Positions 43,913 through 52,399 of a stretch of 64,000 nt of DNA are shown piece by piece. Made by a program: the position numbers and the translations under genes. The notes beneath the pieces are model-generated. The model made no database searches. It worked only from the letters and a program-made list of their open reading frames with translations, and was not told the DNA's origin. Within the stretch, counting starts at the first letter, position 1, and each line of letters starts with the position of its first letter. This DNA comes from Polyangia bacterium. Its GTDB lineage: Bacteria; Myxococcota_A; Polyangia; Nannocystales; Nannocystaceae. The stretch lies in NCBI GenBank assembly GCA_030429545.1, contig JAUIFF010000016.1, positions 122,960 through 186,959 of the forward strand, written 5' to 3'.

Positions 43913-45367
43913 ATGGAAGTGCTCGATAGCATCATCATTGGGGCCGGATTCTCCGGAATTGGAGCCTCTATCGCCCTTTCACGCGCTGGCTTCAACAACC
44001 ACGTACTGCTCGAAAAAGCACCTTCACTCGGAGGGACGTGGCGCGAAAATACCTATCCCGGCTGTGCCTGCGATGTCCCGAGCGCACTCTACTCGTTTTC
44101 CTACGCCCCCTACCCCAACTGGGATCGGGTGTTTGCCCGACAACCGCAGATCCGTCGCTACCTCCAACAAGTTGCTGATACATACGGTGTCACACCACGT
44201 ATCCGCCTGGGCTGCGAACTGGTCCACGCCCGCTGGTCCCCCGGCGAACGCTACTGGGAGGTCACAACCTCCGAGTCGACATTCCATGCACGTTCACTGA
44301 TTTTGGCAGCCGGCCCCCTCCACCTCCCGCGCCTTCCAGACATCCCTGGGCTCAACAGTTTTCGCGGCACATCGTTTCATTCGGCCCGTTGGCAACACCA
44401 ACACGACCTTCGCGGACGCACCGTCGCGGTCGTCGGCACCGGAGCATCGGCTATCCAGTTTGTCCCACGCATCCAACCCCAAGTCGCGCAGCTTACGGTG
44501 TTTCAGCGGACAGCCCCGTGGGTGTTACCCAAGCCCGACCACGGTATCCCGGCAGTGGAAAAGGCCCTGTTTCGCCATCTTCCAATCACCCAGCGGGCAC
44601 TTCGGGGGGCCCTTTACTACGCTCTCGAACTCCTGCAACTCGCCCAGCGAAAACCATTGGTCATGCAACAAATTCAGCGCATCGGACGGGTTCATCTACG
44701 GCGCCAGGTCGCCGACAAGTCGCTGCGCCAGGCCCTCACACCCAATTTTACCCTGGGGTGTAAGCGCCTACTGCTGTCGAACAGGTGGTACCCCGCAGTA
44801 ACGGCAAGCAACGCAACAATCGTCCCCCACGGCGTCCAAGCGATCGAGGCCGATGGCCTGCGCGATACCACTGGTCGCTTTCACCATGCAGATACAATTA
44901 TTTATGCAACCGGATTTACGGTTACCCGTCCCCCGATCGCTACGCGGGTCACCGGAGCCCGCGGGATCACGCTCGACGACCAATGGGCGGGTAGCCCCGA
45001 GGGCTATCTGGGAACGACAGTTGCCGGGTTTCCCAACCTATTTACGATGATCGGTCCCAACCTCGGCAACGGTCATAGCTCGGCCACGGTATTGATTGAA
45101 GCCCAGGCCGCGTACATTGCAGATGCACTCAATTTTCTCAAAACCAGTGGCCGTACACACTTCGACACCGACCCCAACCGGCAAGCTCGCTACAACGCCA
45201 AGGTCCAGCGGGCGCTGGCCAACACGGTGTGGAACGCCGGGGGCTGTGCCAGCTTTTACCTCGACGAGCATGGCCGTAACTCAACGATCTACCCGTGGAC
45301 AACCCTCAACCTTCGCCGCCGCCTGGCTAAATTTCGCGCGCGTGACTTTGTTGTCGCCGCAAACTGA
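43913..45367 (+). CDS. Flavin-containing Baeyer-Villiger-type monooxygenase
   Basis: A 484-aa two-dinucleotide-binding-domain flavoprotein. The FAD motif IIGAGFSGIGASIAL is at residues 8-22, YPGCACDVPSALYSFSYAP follows, the BVMO-type fingerprint appears as FRGTSFHSARWQH (FxGxxxHxxxW, about 155-167), and the NADPH motif VVGTGASAIQF is near 178-188. These enzymes use NADPH and O2 to turn ketones into esters or to oxidise soft heteroatoms. It heads a unit with an SDR (21-bp gap) and TetR, which would feed it ketones made from alcohols. Substrate unknown. ATG at 43913; the palindrome lies right upstream. Confidence 0.9.
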   Translation: MEVLDSIIIGAGFSGIGASIALSRAGFNNHVLLEKAPSLGGTWRENTYPGCACDVPSALYSFSYAPYPNWDRVFARQPQIRRYLQQVADTYGVTPRIRLGCELVHARWSPGERYWEVTTSESTFHARSLILAAGPLHLPRLPDIPGLNSFRGTSFHSARWQHQHDLRGRTVAVVGTGASAIQFVPRIQPQVAQLTVFQRTAPWVLPKPDHGIPAVEKALFRHLPITQRALRGALYYALELLQLAQRKPLVMQQIQRIGRVHLRRQVADKSLRQALTPNFTLGCKRLLLSNRWYPAVTASNATIVPHGVQAIEADGLRDTTGRFHHADTIIYATGFTVTRPPIATRVTGARGITLDDQWAGSPEGYLGTTVAGFPNLFTMIGPNLGNGHSSATVLIEAQAAYIADALNFLKTSGRTHFDTDPNRQARYNAKVQRALANTVWNAGGCASFYLDEHGRNSTIYPWTTLNLRRRLAKFRARDFVVAAN

Positions 45368-45388
45368 GTGTATAGACAAGGAGCACAC

Positions 45389-46234
45389 ATGATGGATGCA
45401 TCGCTCGATGGAAAAGTTGTTGTGATCACTGGGGCAGCCCGTGGAATCGGGGCTGCTGCGGCCCGTGAATTTGCTGAACACGGAGCGAAGGTCTGCGTGG
45501 CCGACCTCGACACCACAGCCGCCCACGCGGTTGCTGAGAGTATTGGCGCCCCAACGTTTGCCCACCACGTGGATGTCACGTCGGGCCGATCGGTGGAGGG
45601 CCTCGTCGCCGCTGTCGCTCGGCGATTTGGCGACATCGATGTGATGGTTGCCAACGCCGGCATCATGCCGACCGGCCAAGTCACGAACACCGACCTCGCT
45701 ATCGACCGGGTTGCCATGGAGGTCAACCACTTTGGTGTCGTTCGCTGCGTGCAAGCGGTGTTGCCCACCATGATTGGTCGCAACCGGGGCAGCGCCGTTG
45801 TCGTCGCCTCGCTCGCCGGCCGCCTACCGATCGCAGGGTTGGCCGCCTACGTGGCTTCAAAACACGCTGTGGTCGGTTGGAGTGCGAGTTTGCGCGAGGA
45901 ACTTGTGGCTACAAACGTTTCGGTGAGCACAGTGCTGCCAACCGCAGTGCACACCCGGTTGAGCGCGGGGATACCCACACACGGGCTCGCGGCTGTCTCC
46001 CCCAGCGATGTTGCGCGCACCATCATCCGGGCGAGTACCTCCGGTCCGGGAGAATTTGTGGTACCGAACTGGCTCGACACGCCGTCGCGGGTAGAGGGCC
46101 TGCTTCCGAGTGTCCTGCGAGGGGTTGGTCGCAAACTGCTTGGGGCCCGCCGTCTACTTTCTACCGACCGAGCGAGCCGCCAACAATACGAACACGCGAT
46201 CGTTCAACAGGCCAACAAGGTTGTTCATACATGA
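45389..46234 (+). CDS. Short-chain dehydrogenase/reductase
   Basis: A 281-aa classical SDR. VVVITGAARGIGAAAA holds the cofactor loop, VANAGIM the NAG motif (Asn-Ala-Gly), and SLAGRLPIAGLAAYVASKHAVV gives the catalytic Ser, Tyr and Lys. Asp after the second strand (VADLDTT) predicts NAD(H) preference. The ribosome-binding site AAGGAG (45378-45383), five bases before the ATG at 45389, decides the start. It probably oxidises an alcohol to the ketone used by the monooxygenase, or works on a product. Its stop overlaps the TetR ATG (ATGA). Confidence 0.9.
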   Translation: MMDASLDGKVVVITGAARGIGAAAAREFAEHGAKVCVADLDTTAAHAVAESIGAPTFAHHVDVTSGRSVEGLVAAVARRFGDIDVMVANAGIMPTGQVTNTDLAIDRVAMEVNHFGVVRCVQAVLPTMIGRNRGSAVVVASLAGRLPIAGLAAYVASKHAVVGWSASLREELVATNVSVSTVLPTAVHTRLSAGIPTHGLAAVSPSDVARTIIRASTSGPGEFVVPNWLDTPSRVEGLLPSVLRGVGRKLLGARRLLSTDRASRQQYEHAIVQQANKVVHT

Positions 46235-46833
46235 AAATGACGGCAACACAGCGTCGTAAGGTACGACGAGAGGCAATCCTAGATGCTGCCGAGCAGGTGA
46301 TTGCCGAGCGAGGTTTTCACAACACGGGCATTGCCGACATCGCCAGCCACCTCGGGATGGGCCACGGCACGTTTTATCGCTACTTCAAAAACAAAGCCGA
46401 TATTGCCAACCACGTGCTGGAACGCGTCATCACTCGAATTGGCGAGACGGCCCAGGCCGAAGACCCGACGGCGGCAAATAGCCTCGAGGAATATCGCCAA
46501 CAGTCCTATCGCCTCGTTCGACGCATGCTGGACCTCGCCGAGCAACACCCGCAGGCTCTGGCCCTGTTGCATCTACAGGCAACTGCTATCGATCCCCGGC
46601 GGATGGCCCAGATGATGGACACCTACGCCCTGTATATCCGCGCGCTCCTGCAAAACGGGGTCGACAAACAGTTCCTGCGTGGCGACCTCGATGTTGTGGT
46701 GACAGCCCAGCTCATCGTGGCCATGATCTTTGAGGGCACCCGTCGGGTCTTCCCCGAAAAGGCCGACCGCGAGTTGGCCGAACGCTGGCTACAAGCTGGG
46801 ATTACGATGATGTTTGATGGCGTGGGCCGGTAG
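46231..46833 (+). CDS. TetR-family transcriptional regulator
   Basis: A 200-aa repressor-type protein. Residues about 10-55 form the DNA-binding helices (AILDAAEQVIAERGFHNTGIADIASHLGMGHGTFYRYFKNKADI), the TetR N-terminal domain. The C-terminal ligand domain is helical with no recognised subfamily. ATG at 46231 overlaps the SDR stop by four bases, so it is cotranscribed with the monooxygenase and SDR. It likely controls that unit through the palindrome at 43891-43906, responding to a substrate. Confidence 0.93.
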   Translation: MKMTATQRRKVRREAILDAAEQVIAERGFHNTGIADIASHLGMGHGTFYRYFKNKADIANHVLERVITRIGETAQAEDPTAANSLEEYRQQSYRLVRRMLDLAEQHPQALALLHLQATAIDPRRMAQMMDTYALYIRALLQNGVDKQFLRGDLDVVVTAQLIVAMIFEGTRRVFPEKADRELAERWLQAGITMMFDGVGR

Positions 46834-46911
46834 CCCACCCTGCGCGCGGACCCGTGTCGGCCGTCACAGCTCACCCCGGTATGGGCAACTTGTTGCTGCT
46901 ACAATCGGTTG

Positions 46912-47790
46912 ATGTTGCCCCAACAACGCCAAGCACTCGCAGCGCTTTTGCAACGGCTGTTTGACAACAACCTCGACCTGCAACTCGCGCTACAGGGCCA
47001 TCCGCACGTCACCACAGACTTTATCAACGGCCTACCTCCGGCCCAAAACATCCCGGTTGCGCACTACCAGTTTGCGGTTTTAAAGCGGCTGTCATCGTTT
47101 GGCATTGTCGATCGCTCGCTGTTCGAGGTACTCGCCCAGGCGCGCCCACGAATGCGTGAGGACATCGTCAAGGTCGCCAAGCTATTTGAACTTACAATTG
47201 AATTTCCCAAACCAGACGAGCCCAACACGCAGAAAGTCGTGTTCTTGAGCGCCTCCGGGGATTCTCAGCTCGGCTACATCGCAGTTACCGACGAGCTGCG
47301 AGCAGTTGCAGATGCATTGACTCGCGCAAAGCAGCGTGAGCGGTTTGAACTGATCAAGGAACCCGAGGTGACCTACTCCCGCGCGGTGCATCTGCTCGAC
47401 GACCTACAGCCGGCGATCGTACATATCGGTGCCCATGGTCAAAACGACGTGGAGCGGCGCGGTATTTACTTTGTCGGCAACCCCGAGCCAGTCACCCCGG
47501 AGGTTTTGGCGAGCTTGTTTGCCACGCTCAAAAACCCGCCACAACTCGCTATTTTTATGTGCTGTGAATCGATCGAGGTCGCTCGCCAAGTCGCGAATTA
47601 CACAGGTGCCGCGATTGGCTTTGCCAAGCCCATCAGCAACCTGGCTGCGCAGGTGTTTTCGGCGGCGTTTTACGAACGCTACGGCGCCGGCAGGCCGCTT
47701 GCCAACGCCTTTGAGCTGGCCAAAAACATCACGATTGGCGAGGGGCAAGCCGACGCCAACTCAGCTGAGTTGTTCGTGCACACACGCTAG
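46912..47790 (+). CDS. Effector-associated domain plus CHAT protease-like protein
   Basis: A 292-aa protein with two domains. Residues about 1-95 are a helical death-like effector-associated domain (QALAALLQRLFDNNLDLQ, then LSSFGIVDRSLFEVLAQARP), a module that brings bacterial effectors to adaptor proteins. Residues about 105-292 are a CHAT caspase-like domain (VVFLSASGD at the start), with His in IVHIGAHG (about 172) and the presumed catalytic Cys in IFMCCES (about 218); GAAIGFAKPI and FYERYGAGRPLANAFELA complete it. Such proteins act in bacterial defence or regulated death. It is alone here; the partner with a matching domain was not seen. ATG at 46912. Confidence 0.8.
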   Translation: MLPQQRQALAALLQRLFDNNLDLQLALQGHPHVTTDFINGLPPAQNIPVAHYQFAVLKRLSSFGIVDRSLFEVLAQARPRMREDIVKVAKLFELTIEFPKPDEPNTQKVVFLSASGDSQLGYIAVTDELRAVADALTRAKQRERFELIKEPEVTYSRAVHLLDDLQPAIVHIGAHGQNDVERRGIYFVGNPEPVTPEVLASLFATLKNPPQLAIFMCCESIEVARQVANYTGAAIGFAKPISNLAAQVFSAAFYERYGAGRPLANAFELAKNITIGEGQADANSAELFVHTR

Positions 47791-47838
47791 AGAGACAAAG
47801 CACCCCCGACAACCATGCATATACATGGCTGAAGGAGC

Positions 47839-48414
47839 CTACTTTTCCTCGGCGTCGATGTCGATCACGCGATCACGCGCCCGGGGCTTGGCCTTGAGCT
47901 TGGCCCGCCCGCCCCGCTGCGGCTGTTGTTGCTGATTCGCCATGTTCGCCATATTCGCCATGTTCGCCATGTTGCCGAGCATGGACATCGGCCCATCTTT
48001 GCGTGGCTTGGGCACAAACAGTGCGAGCAGGGCAAAAAAGCAGGCGCCACCGGCAAGCGTGTACATGACAGCCGGCTCGCCCGAGCCAACACCACAACCA
48101 ACCCCGAGCAGCCAGAAAAACGCGGTGATTTGGGCCATGCAACTCGACCCGCGGCTGGGGCCCAACATGCCCAAAAACGACAGCGCCCCGCCGCCAATCA
48201 TCACCAAACTCGGCACGAACACCGGCCAACCGAGGGCCTTGGGGTCGATGAACAGGGCGGCAATCGCCACGACGGCCCCGGCAAACAACAACGCCACACG
48301 CTTGCGCATCTCTTTTTTGATGCGGTCCATGGCACCGGGGCCCATCTGTTGCATGGCCGCCGCCATTTGGGCGTAGGCGGCCCGGGGGTCCTGCTGGGGA
48401 TTTGGATTTTGCAT
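47839..48414 (-). CDS. Small membrane protein with MAN repeats
   Basis: A 191-aa protein with a Gln/Met-rich N-terminus, then three or four transmembrane helices (about residues 40-58, 65-85, 92-110, 115-132), and a cytoplasmic tail holding the repeat MANMANMANMAN (encoded by 9-bp tandem copies near 47940-47985), then Lys/Arg-rich residues. No family is recognised. It converges on the CHAT gene with a 48-bp gap containing a TGCATATACA motif (47816). Function unknown. Confidence 0.7.
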   Translation of the reverse strand: MQNPNPQQDPRAAYAQMAAAMQQMGPGAMDRIKKEMRKRVALLFAGAVVAIAALFIDPKALGWPVFVPSLVMIGGGALSFLGMLGPSRGSSCMAQITAFFWLLGVGCGVGSGEPAVMYTLAGGACFFALLALFVPKPRKDGPMSMLGNMANMANMANMANQQQQPQRGGRAKLKAKPRARDRVIDIDAEEK

Positions 48415-48610
48415 GCTCTTGAGGGTGTTCGCTGGAGTATGGCAGCTTCGTGGTCGTGGCTGACAGCTTTTAAGCCCGGGGACGTTTGCTCCCGCGTGCG
48501 CTGAGGATGGGTCCCGCGAATCTTACGGTAGCGCTACTACAGTTGCAATTGGCGGTGCCCGGGCTTGGCAAGCCTTCGGCGGCACGCCACGCGAGAAAGA
48601 CCACAGGTTG

Positions 48611-49768
48611 TTAGGCTTTTTGAAACCGGCGGATAATGTCGCGACTAATCACGATCCGCTGGATTTCACTTGTACCTTCAAAGATTCTCGTGACCCGCAC
48701 ATCTCGGAGGTTGCGCTCGACCGGAAATTCCTTGGTGTACCCATAGCCGCCGAGCACTTGGATAGCCCGATCGCAGGCGGTGTTGGCCTTCTCCGAGGCA
48801 AACAACTTTGCGATCGAGGCCTCACGCGTAAAGCGTTTGCCCTGTTGCTTGAGGTAGGCAGCCCGCAGGTTGAGCAGCCGGGCGGCCTCTAGCTCGGTCG
48901 CACTGTCGGCCAGCATCCACTGAATCGCCTGGAAGTTGGCGATCGGGTGGCCAAACTGTGTGCGCTCGCAGGCGTACCCAGCTGCATACCCGGTCGCCGC
49001 CAAGCCGCAGCCAAGGGCAAGTGAGGAAATACCGATCCGTCCGCCGTCGAGTGCCATCATGGCAACGCGAAACCCCTTGCCCTCTTCCGACAGGAGAGCC
49101 TCGGGTGGCAACTGGACATCGTGGAATTCAAGCGGCGTGGTCGGGCTCCCGCACTGCCCCATTTTGTGCTCGGGCTTGCCCCGAACTAACCCCTCAATGT
49201 CGCCAGGGACAATAAACGCACTGATCCCCCGCGGGCCTTTGGCCTCGTTGGTCCTTGCCCATACAATAAATAGCCCGGCCTCGGTCCCGCTGGTGATCCA
49301 CAGTTTGGAGCCATTGAGCGCCCAACCACGGTCGGTCCGGACGGCCTTGGTGATCATGCCCCCCGGGTCGCTACCGGCACCGGCTTCGGACAGGGCAAAC
49401 CCGCCAACCGTGTAGTCGCCGGCCACGAGCTTGGGGACATGTTCGGTTCGCTGCTCCTCGGTGCCGAAGTGATTGACGACCTCAGCGACCATGTTGGACA
49501 CGGTGATCGCAACCGTTGTACTTGCACAGGACTTGGCAAGCTCGATCACAGCCAACGCGTAGGCAACGGCACCGGCTTCGACCCCACCCAACTCCTCGGG
49601 GATGTTGATGCCCAGCAACCCAAGGTCTGCCGCTTGGCGCAGGCTATCGCGAGGAAACCCACCTTCGCGGTCGAGTTCGGCAGCCCTTGGGGCCAGCACG
49701 CGGTCCGCAAACTGGCGGGCCGTGTCGGCGATCATCTGTTGTGCTTCGGTCGGGGTAAAGTCAAACAC
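48611..49768 (-). CDS. Acyl-CoA dehydrogenase
   Basis: A 385-aa flavoenzyme of fatty-acid or branched-chain acyl-CoA oxidation. It has GGFALSEAGAGSDPGGM and WITSGTEAG (FAD contacts), and the catalytic Glu in IFEGTSEIQRIV near the C-terminus. The start is GTG at 49768 (FDFTPTEAQQMIADTARQF), as in family members. It is the last gene of the oxidation operon. Chain length is not evident; short- or branched-chain is most likely, given the operon. Confidence 0.93.
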   Translation of the reverse strand: MFDFTPTEAQQMIADTARQFADRVLAPRAAELDREGGFPRDSLRQAADLGLLGINIPEELGGVEAGAVAYALAVIELAKSCASTTVAITVSNMVAEVVNHFGTEEQRTEHVPKLVAGDYTVGGFALSEAGAGSDPGGMITKAVRTDRGWALNGSKLWITSGTEAGLFIVWARTNEAKGPRGISAFIVPGDIEGLVRGKPEHKMGQCGSPTTPLEFHDVQLPPEALLSEEGKGFRVAMMALDGGRIGISSLALGCGLAATGYAAGYACERTQFGHPIANFQAIQWMLADSATELEAARLLNLRAAYLKQQGKRFTREASIAKLFASEKANTACDRAIQVLGGYGYTKEFPVERNLRDVRVTRIFEGTSEIQRIVISRDIIRRFQKA

Positions 49769-49848
49769 GTCGCAGTCCCGGGGCCGCTCGCACGGACGTG
49801 CGAACGGGATGTTCTCGATGTCGGTGTATCAGCAAACAAATCGGCGAA

Positions 49849-50394
49849 CTAGAACGCTTCGCCGACCTTACCGGTATAGGTGTGGGTGTATTGAACCTCG
49901 GGTGGCGGGTCGAACTCCCACTTGTAGACCGACTCCTCGACACAACTCGGGAAAATCTTGGCCTCGCGCATTTCCTTTTGCCCCTTGGCGCTTTTGCGCT
50001 CCTTGATGTCCATCTCGAGCACCGACGCAGCGATGACCTTGCCCTCGGTATTGATCGTGAACTCGACCGAGAAGTTGCCGGCCATCCAGCGGTTTTCGTA
50101 GGCGTCCATGTCCTGCTGCAGGCAGCGCCCAAAGTCGCGTTCGTAGACGTTGGAAATCGTGTCCTGAATCGCCTGCAAGGTCGCTGGGGCCACGCTGTCG
50201 CCCTGGTCCTCGACTTCGTCGGCCTTCACCGTCACGAGGTCCTCCTCGTACTTGTCGCCGTCGTATTCGTCGTAGACCGATCCCTCGCGCTCGTTCATTT
50301 TATCGAGCTGGCGCTTGACGCAGCCTGTGGTCAGAAGTGGCAGGCCGATCACAATGGCCATGCCGAGTTGAAACGCAAAACTCCGGTTGCTCAA
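49849..50394 (-). CDS. Lipoprotein with TonB/AgmX-type C-terminal domain
   Basis: A 181-aa lipoprotein. The leader (SFAFQLGMAIVIGLPLLTTGC) ends in a good lipobox, LTTGC. The mature part has an acidic Tyr/Asp/Glu linker (YDEYDGDKYEED) and a C-terminal domain (VEFTINTEGKVIAASVLE to KWEFDPPP) that resembles the TonB-C/AgmX-PglI fold of myxobacterial envelope proteins. The start is TTG at 50394, decided by AAGGAG eight bases upstream (50403-50408). It sits between two acyl-CoA dehydrogenase genes, same strand, an odd place for an envelope protein. Role unknown. Confidence 0.72.
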   Translation of the reverse strand: MSNRSFAFQLGMAIVIGLPLLTTGCVKRQLDKMNEREGSVYDEYDGDKYEEDLVTVKADEVEDQGDSVAPATLQAIQDTISNVYERDFGRCLQQDMDAYENRWMAGNFSVEFTINTEGKVIAASVLEMDIKERKSAKGQKEMREAKIFPSCVEESVYKWEFDPPPEVQYTHTYTGKVGEAF

Positions 50395-50455
50395 GGTCCT
50401 GTCTCCTTTATCTCTTGTCTGCTGCCACGGGCACGGTACCACGCATACCCCGCCG

Positions 50456-51598
50456 CTACCGGCGTACCAACGAACTGGCAATGACAATGCGCTGAATCTC
50501 GCTGGTGCCCTCGTAAATCTCGGTGATTTTGGCGTCGCGGAAGTGGCGCTCAACCGGGTACTCGGTGACATAGCCATTGCCGCCGAACACCTGAATCGCG
50601 TTCTTTGCCACTTTGTTGGCCATCTCCGAGGCATAGAGCTTGGCCATTGCCGACGCCTTGGTGTGCCGCACGCCCTTTTGTTTGAGGTTGGCTGCGCGGT
50701 AGGTCAGCATCCGCGCAGCCTCTAGCTCAACTTCCATGTCGGCCAACATGAACGCGATCGCCTGGTGGTCGATAATCCGTTTGCCGAAGGTTTTGCGGTC
50801 GTTGGCGTACTCGGCGGCGGCCTCGAAGGCGGCTCGTCCGATCCCCAAGGCCTGGGCGGCAATCCCGATCCGTCCGCAATCGAGTGTGGCCATGGCGACT
50901 TTGAAGCCATGCCCTTCCTCGCCGAGTCGCTGGCTCATGGGCACGCGGTGGTCGGTAAAGAAAATCTGGCAGGTGTGACTGCCGCGAATCCCGAGCTTGT
51001 CGTCCTTGGGCCCGCGCTCGACCCCCTCGGCGTGCATATCGATGACAAACGCTGTGATCCCGCGGTGGCCTTTTTCGGGCTCGGTCATGCACAGCAAAAT
51101 GCCGGTGTCGGCCTGCGGGCCGTTGGTGATCCAGTTTTTGACCCCGTTGATCACATAGCTGTCGCCGTCGCGGACTGCCCGGGTCTTTTGCGCGGCGGCA
51201 TCGCTACCGGCGTTGGGCTCGCTCAGCATAAAGCAGCCGAGCTTGTCGCCACGGGCCAACGGTGCCAGCCACTCCTGCTTTTGCTCGTCGTTGGCGAACT
51301 TCACCAGCGGGTCGCACACCAGCGAGTTGTTGACGCTCATGATGACGCCGGTCGAGGCGCAGGCGGTGCTGACCTCTTCCATGGCCAACACGTAGCTCAG
51401 TGGGTCGAGCCCAGAGCCGTCGTACTCGGGCGGAACTTCGATACCCAACAGCCCGAGCTCGGCCATGCGCTCGACAAGTTGCTTGGGAAACTTGGCCTCG
51501 CGGTCGAGCTCGGCAGCTAGCGGACGAACCTCGCGGTTGGCAAACTCCCGCACCATCCCCACCAGGGCCTGTTGTTCTTCGGTCAGTGACAGATCCAT
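50456..51598 (-). CDS. Acyl-CoA dehydrogenase (short-chain / butyryl-CoA type)
   Basis: A 380-aa flavoenzyme. FMLSEPNAGSDAAAQ and WITNGPQAD bind FAD, LDCGRIGIAAQALGIGRAA is the family helix, and the catalytic Glu is in IYEGTSEIQRIV. It closely follows short-chain (butyryl-CoA) dehydrogenase sequences. It is downstream of enoyl-CoA hydratase by 9 bp, so thiolase, dehydrogenase, hydratase and this enzyme form a compact unit. It oxidises butyryl-CoA or similar to the enoyl-CoA. ATG at 51598. Confidence 0.94.
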   Translation of the reverse strand: MDLSLTEEQQALVGMVREFANREVRPLAAELDREAKFPKQLVERMAELGLLGIEVPPEYDGSGLDPLSYVLAMEEVSTACASTGVIMSVNNSLVCDPLVKFANDEQKQEWLAPLARGDKLGCFMLSEPNAGSDAAAQKTRAVRDGDSYVINGVKNWITNGPQADTGILLCMTEPEKGHRGITAFVIDMHAEGVERGPKDDKLGIRGSHTCQIFFTDHRVPMSQRLGEEGHGFKVAMATLDCGRIGIAAQALGIGRAAFEAAAEYANDRKTFGKRIIDHQAIAFMLADMEVELEAARMLTYRAANLKQKGVRHTKASAMAKLYASEMANKVAKNAIQVFGGNGYVTEYPVERHFRDAKITEIYEGTSEIQRIVIASSLVRR

Positions 51599-51607
51599 TC
51601 GTCTCTC

Positions 51608-52396
51608 CTACTCGCCTTTGAACGCCGCCGGGCGCTTGGCCAAAAATGCCGCCATACCCTCGCGCTGGTCCTGGCTGGCAAACAATTGTGCAAATGCATC
51701 GATTTCGAGTTCGTTTGCTGGCCCGAGTGCCAGGTCGGCACCGCGGTGCAGCACCCGCTTGGCACTCGCCACTGCCAGAGGACCCTTGCCGGCGATGACC
51801 GTGGCGGTTTTCACCGCGGCCTCGACAACTTCACCGTGGGGCACAACCCGGTTGCACAGGCCGATTCGCAGGGCCTCGTCGGCGCGGATGATGGCCCCCG
51901 ACAGGCACAACTCGAGCGCCTGGGCCAGACCGACGCGCCGCAGCAGTCGCTGGGTACCGCCGAACCCGGGAATCACCCCGAGGTTGACTTCGGGCTGACC
52001 AAACTTGGCCTTCTCGCTGGCGTAGATAAAATCACATGCAAGTGCAACTTCACAGCCGCCGCCGAGGGCAAAGCCGTTGACCGCAGCGATCACCGGGACC
52101 CGCAGGTTGGCCAGCAACTCGCCAAACGCGTGACCTTTTTGGGCAAAGTGCTTGGCCTGTTCGGGCGCCATCTCTGCCATGGCTGCGATATCGGCCCCGG
52201 CGATGAAGCTCTTCTCGCCGGCGCCGGTAATCACCGCACCGCCGACACTGCGATCCTCGGCGATCTGCGTAAACGCAGCCGTGAGGTCGGCAATGACCTG
52301 GGGGTTGAGGGCGTTGAGAACCTTGGGGCGATTGATGGTGACGAGGCGAACCTGGCCACGGTCCTCGACGAGCAGCGTTTCGAAGTTGCTTTGCAT
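51608..52396 (-). CDS. Enoyl-CoA hydratase (crotonase)
   Basis: A 262-aa crotonase-fold hydratase. AFIAGADIAAM-like FIAGADIAAMAEM and NGFALGGGCEVALACDFIYA form the oxyanion hole, and PEVNLGVIPGFGGTQRL contains a catalytic Glu. It hydrates crotonyl-CoA or longer enoyl-CoAs to 3-hydroxyacyl-CoA. It is 3 bp downstream of the 3-hydroxyacyl-CoA dehydrogenase and 9 bp before the dehydrogenase, so the operon is tight. ATG at 52396. Confidence 0.94.
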   Translation of the reverse strand: MQSNFETLLVEDRGQVRLVTINRPKVLNALNPQVIADLTAAFTQIAEDRSVGGAVITGAGEKSFIAGADIAAMAEMAPEQAKHFAQKGHAFGELLANLRVPVIAAVNGFALGGGCEVALACDFIYASEKAKFGQPEVNLGVIPGFGGTQRLLRRVGLAQALELCLSGAIIRADEALRIGLCNRVVPHGEVVEAAVKTATVIAGKGPLAVASAKRVLHRGADLALGPANELEIDAFAQLFASQDQREGMAAFLAKRPAAFKGE

Positions 52397-52399
52397 CGC

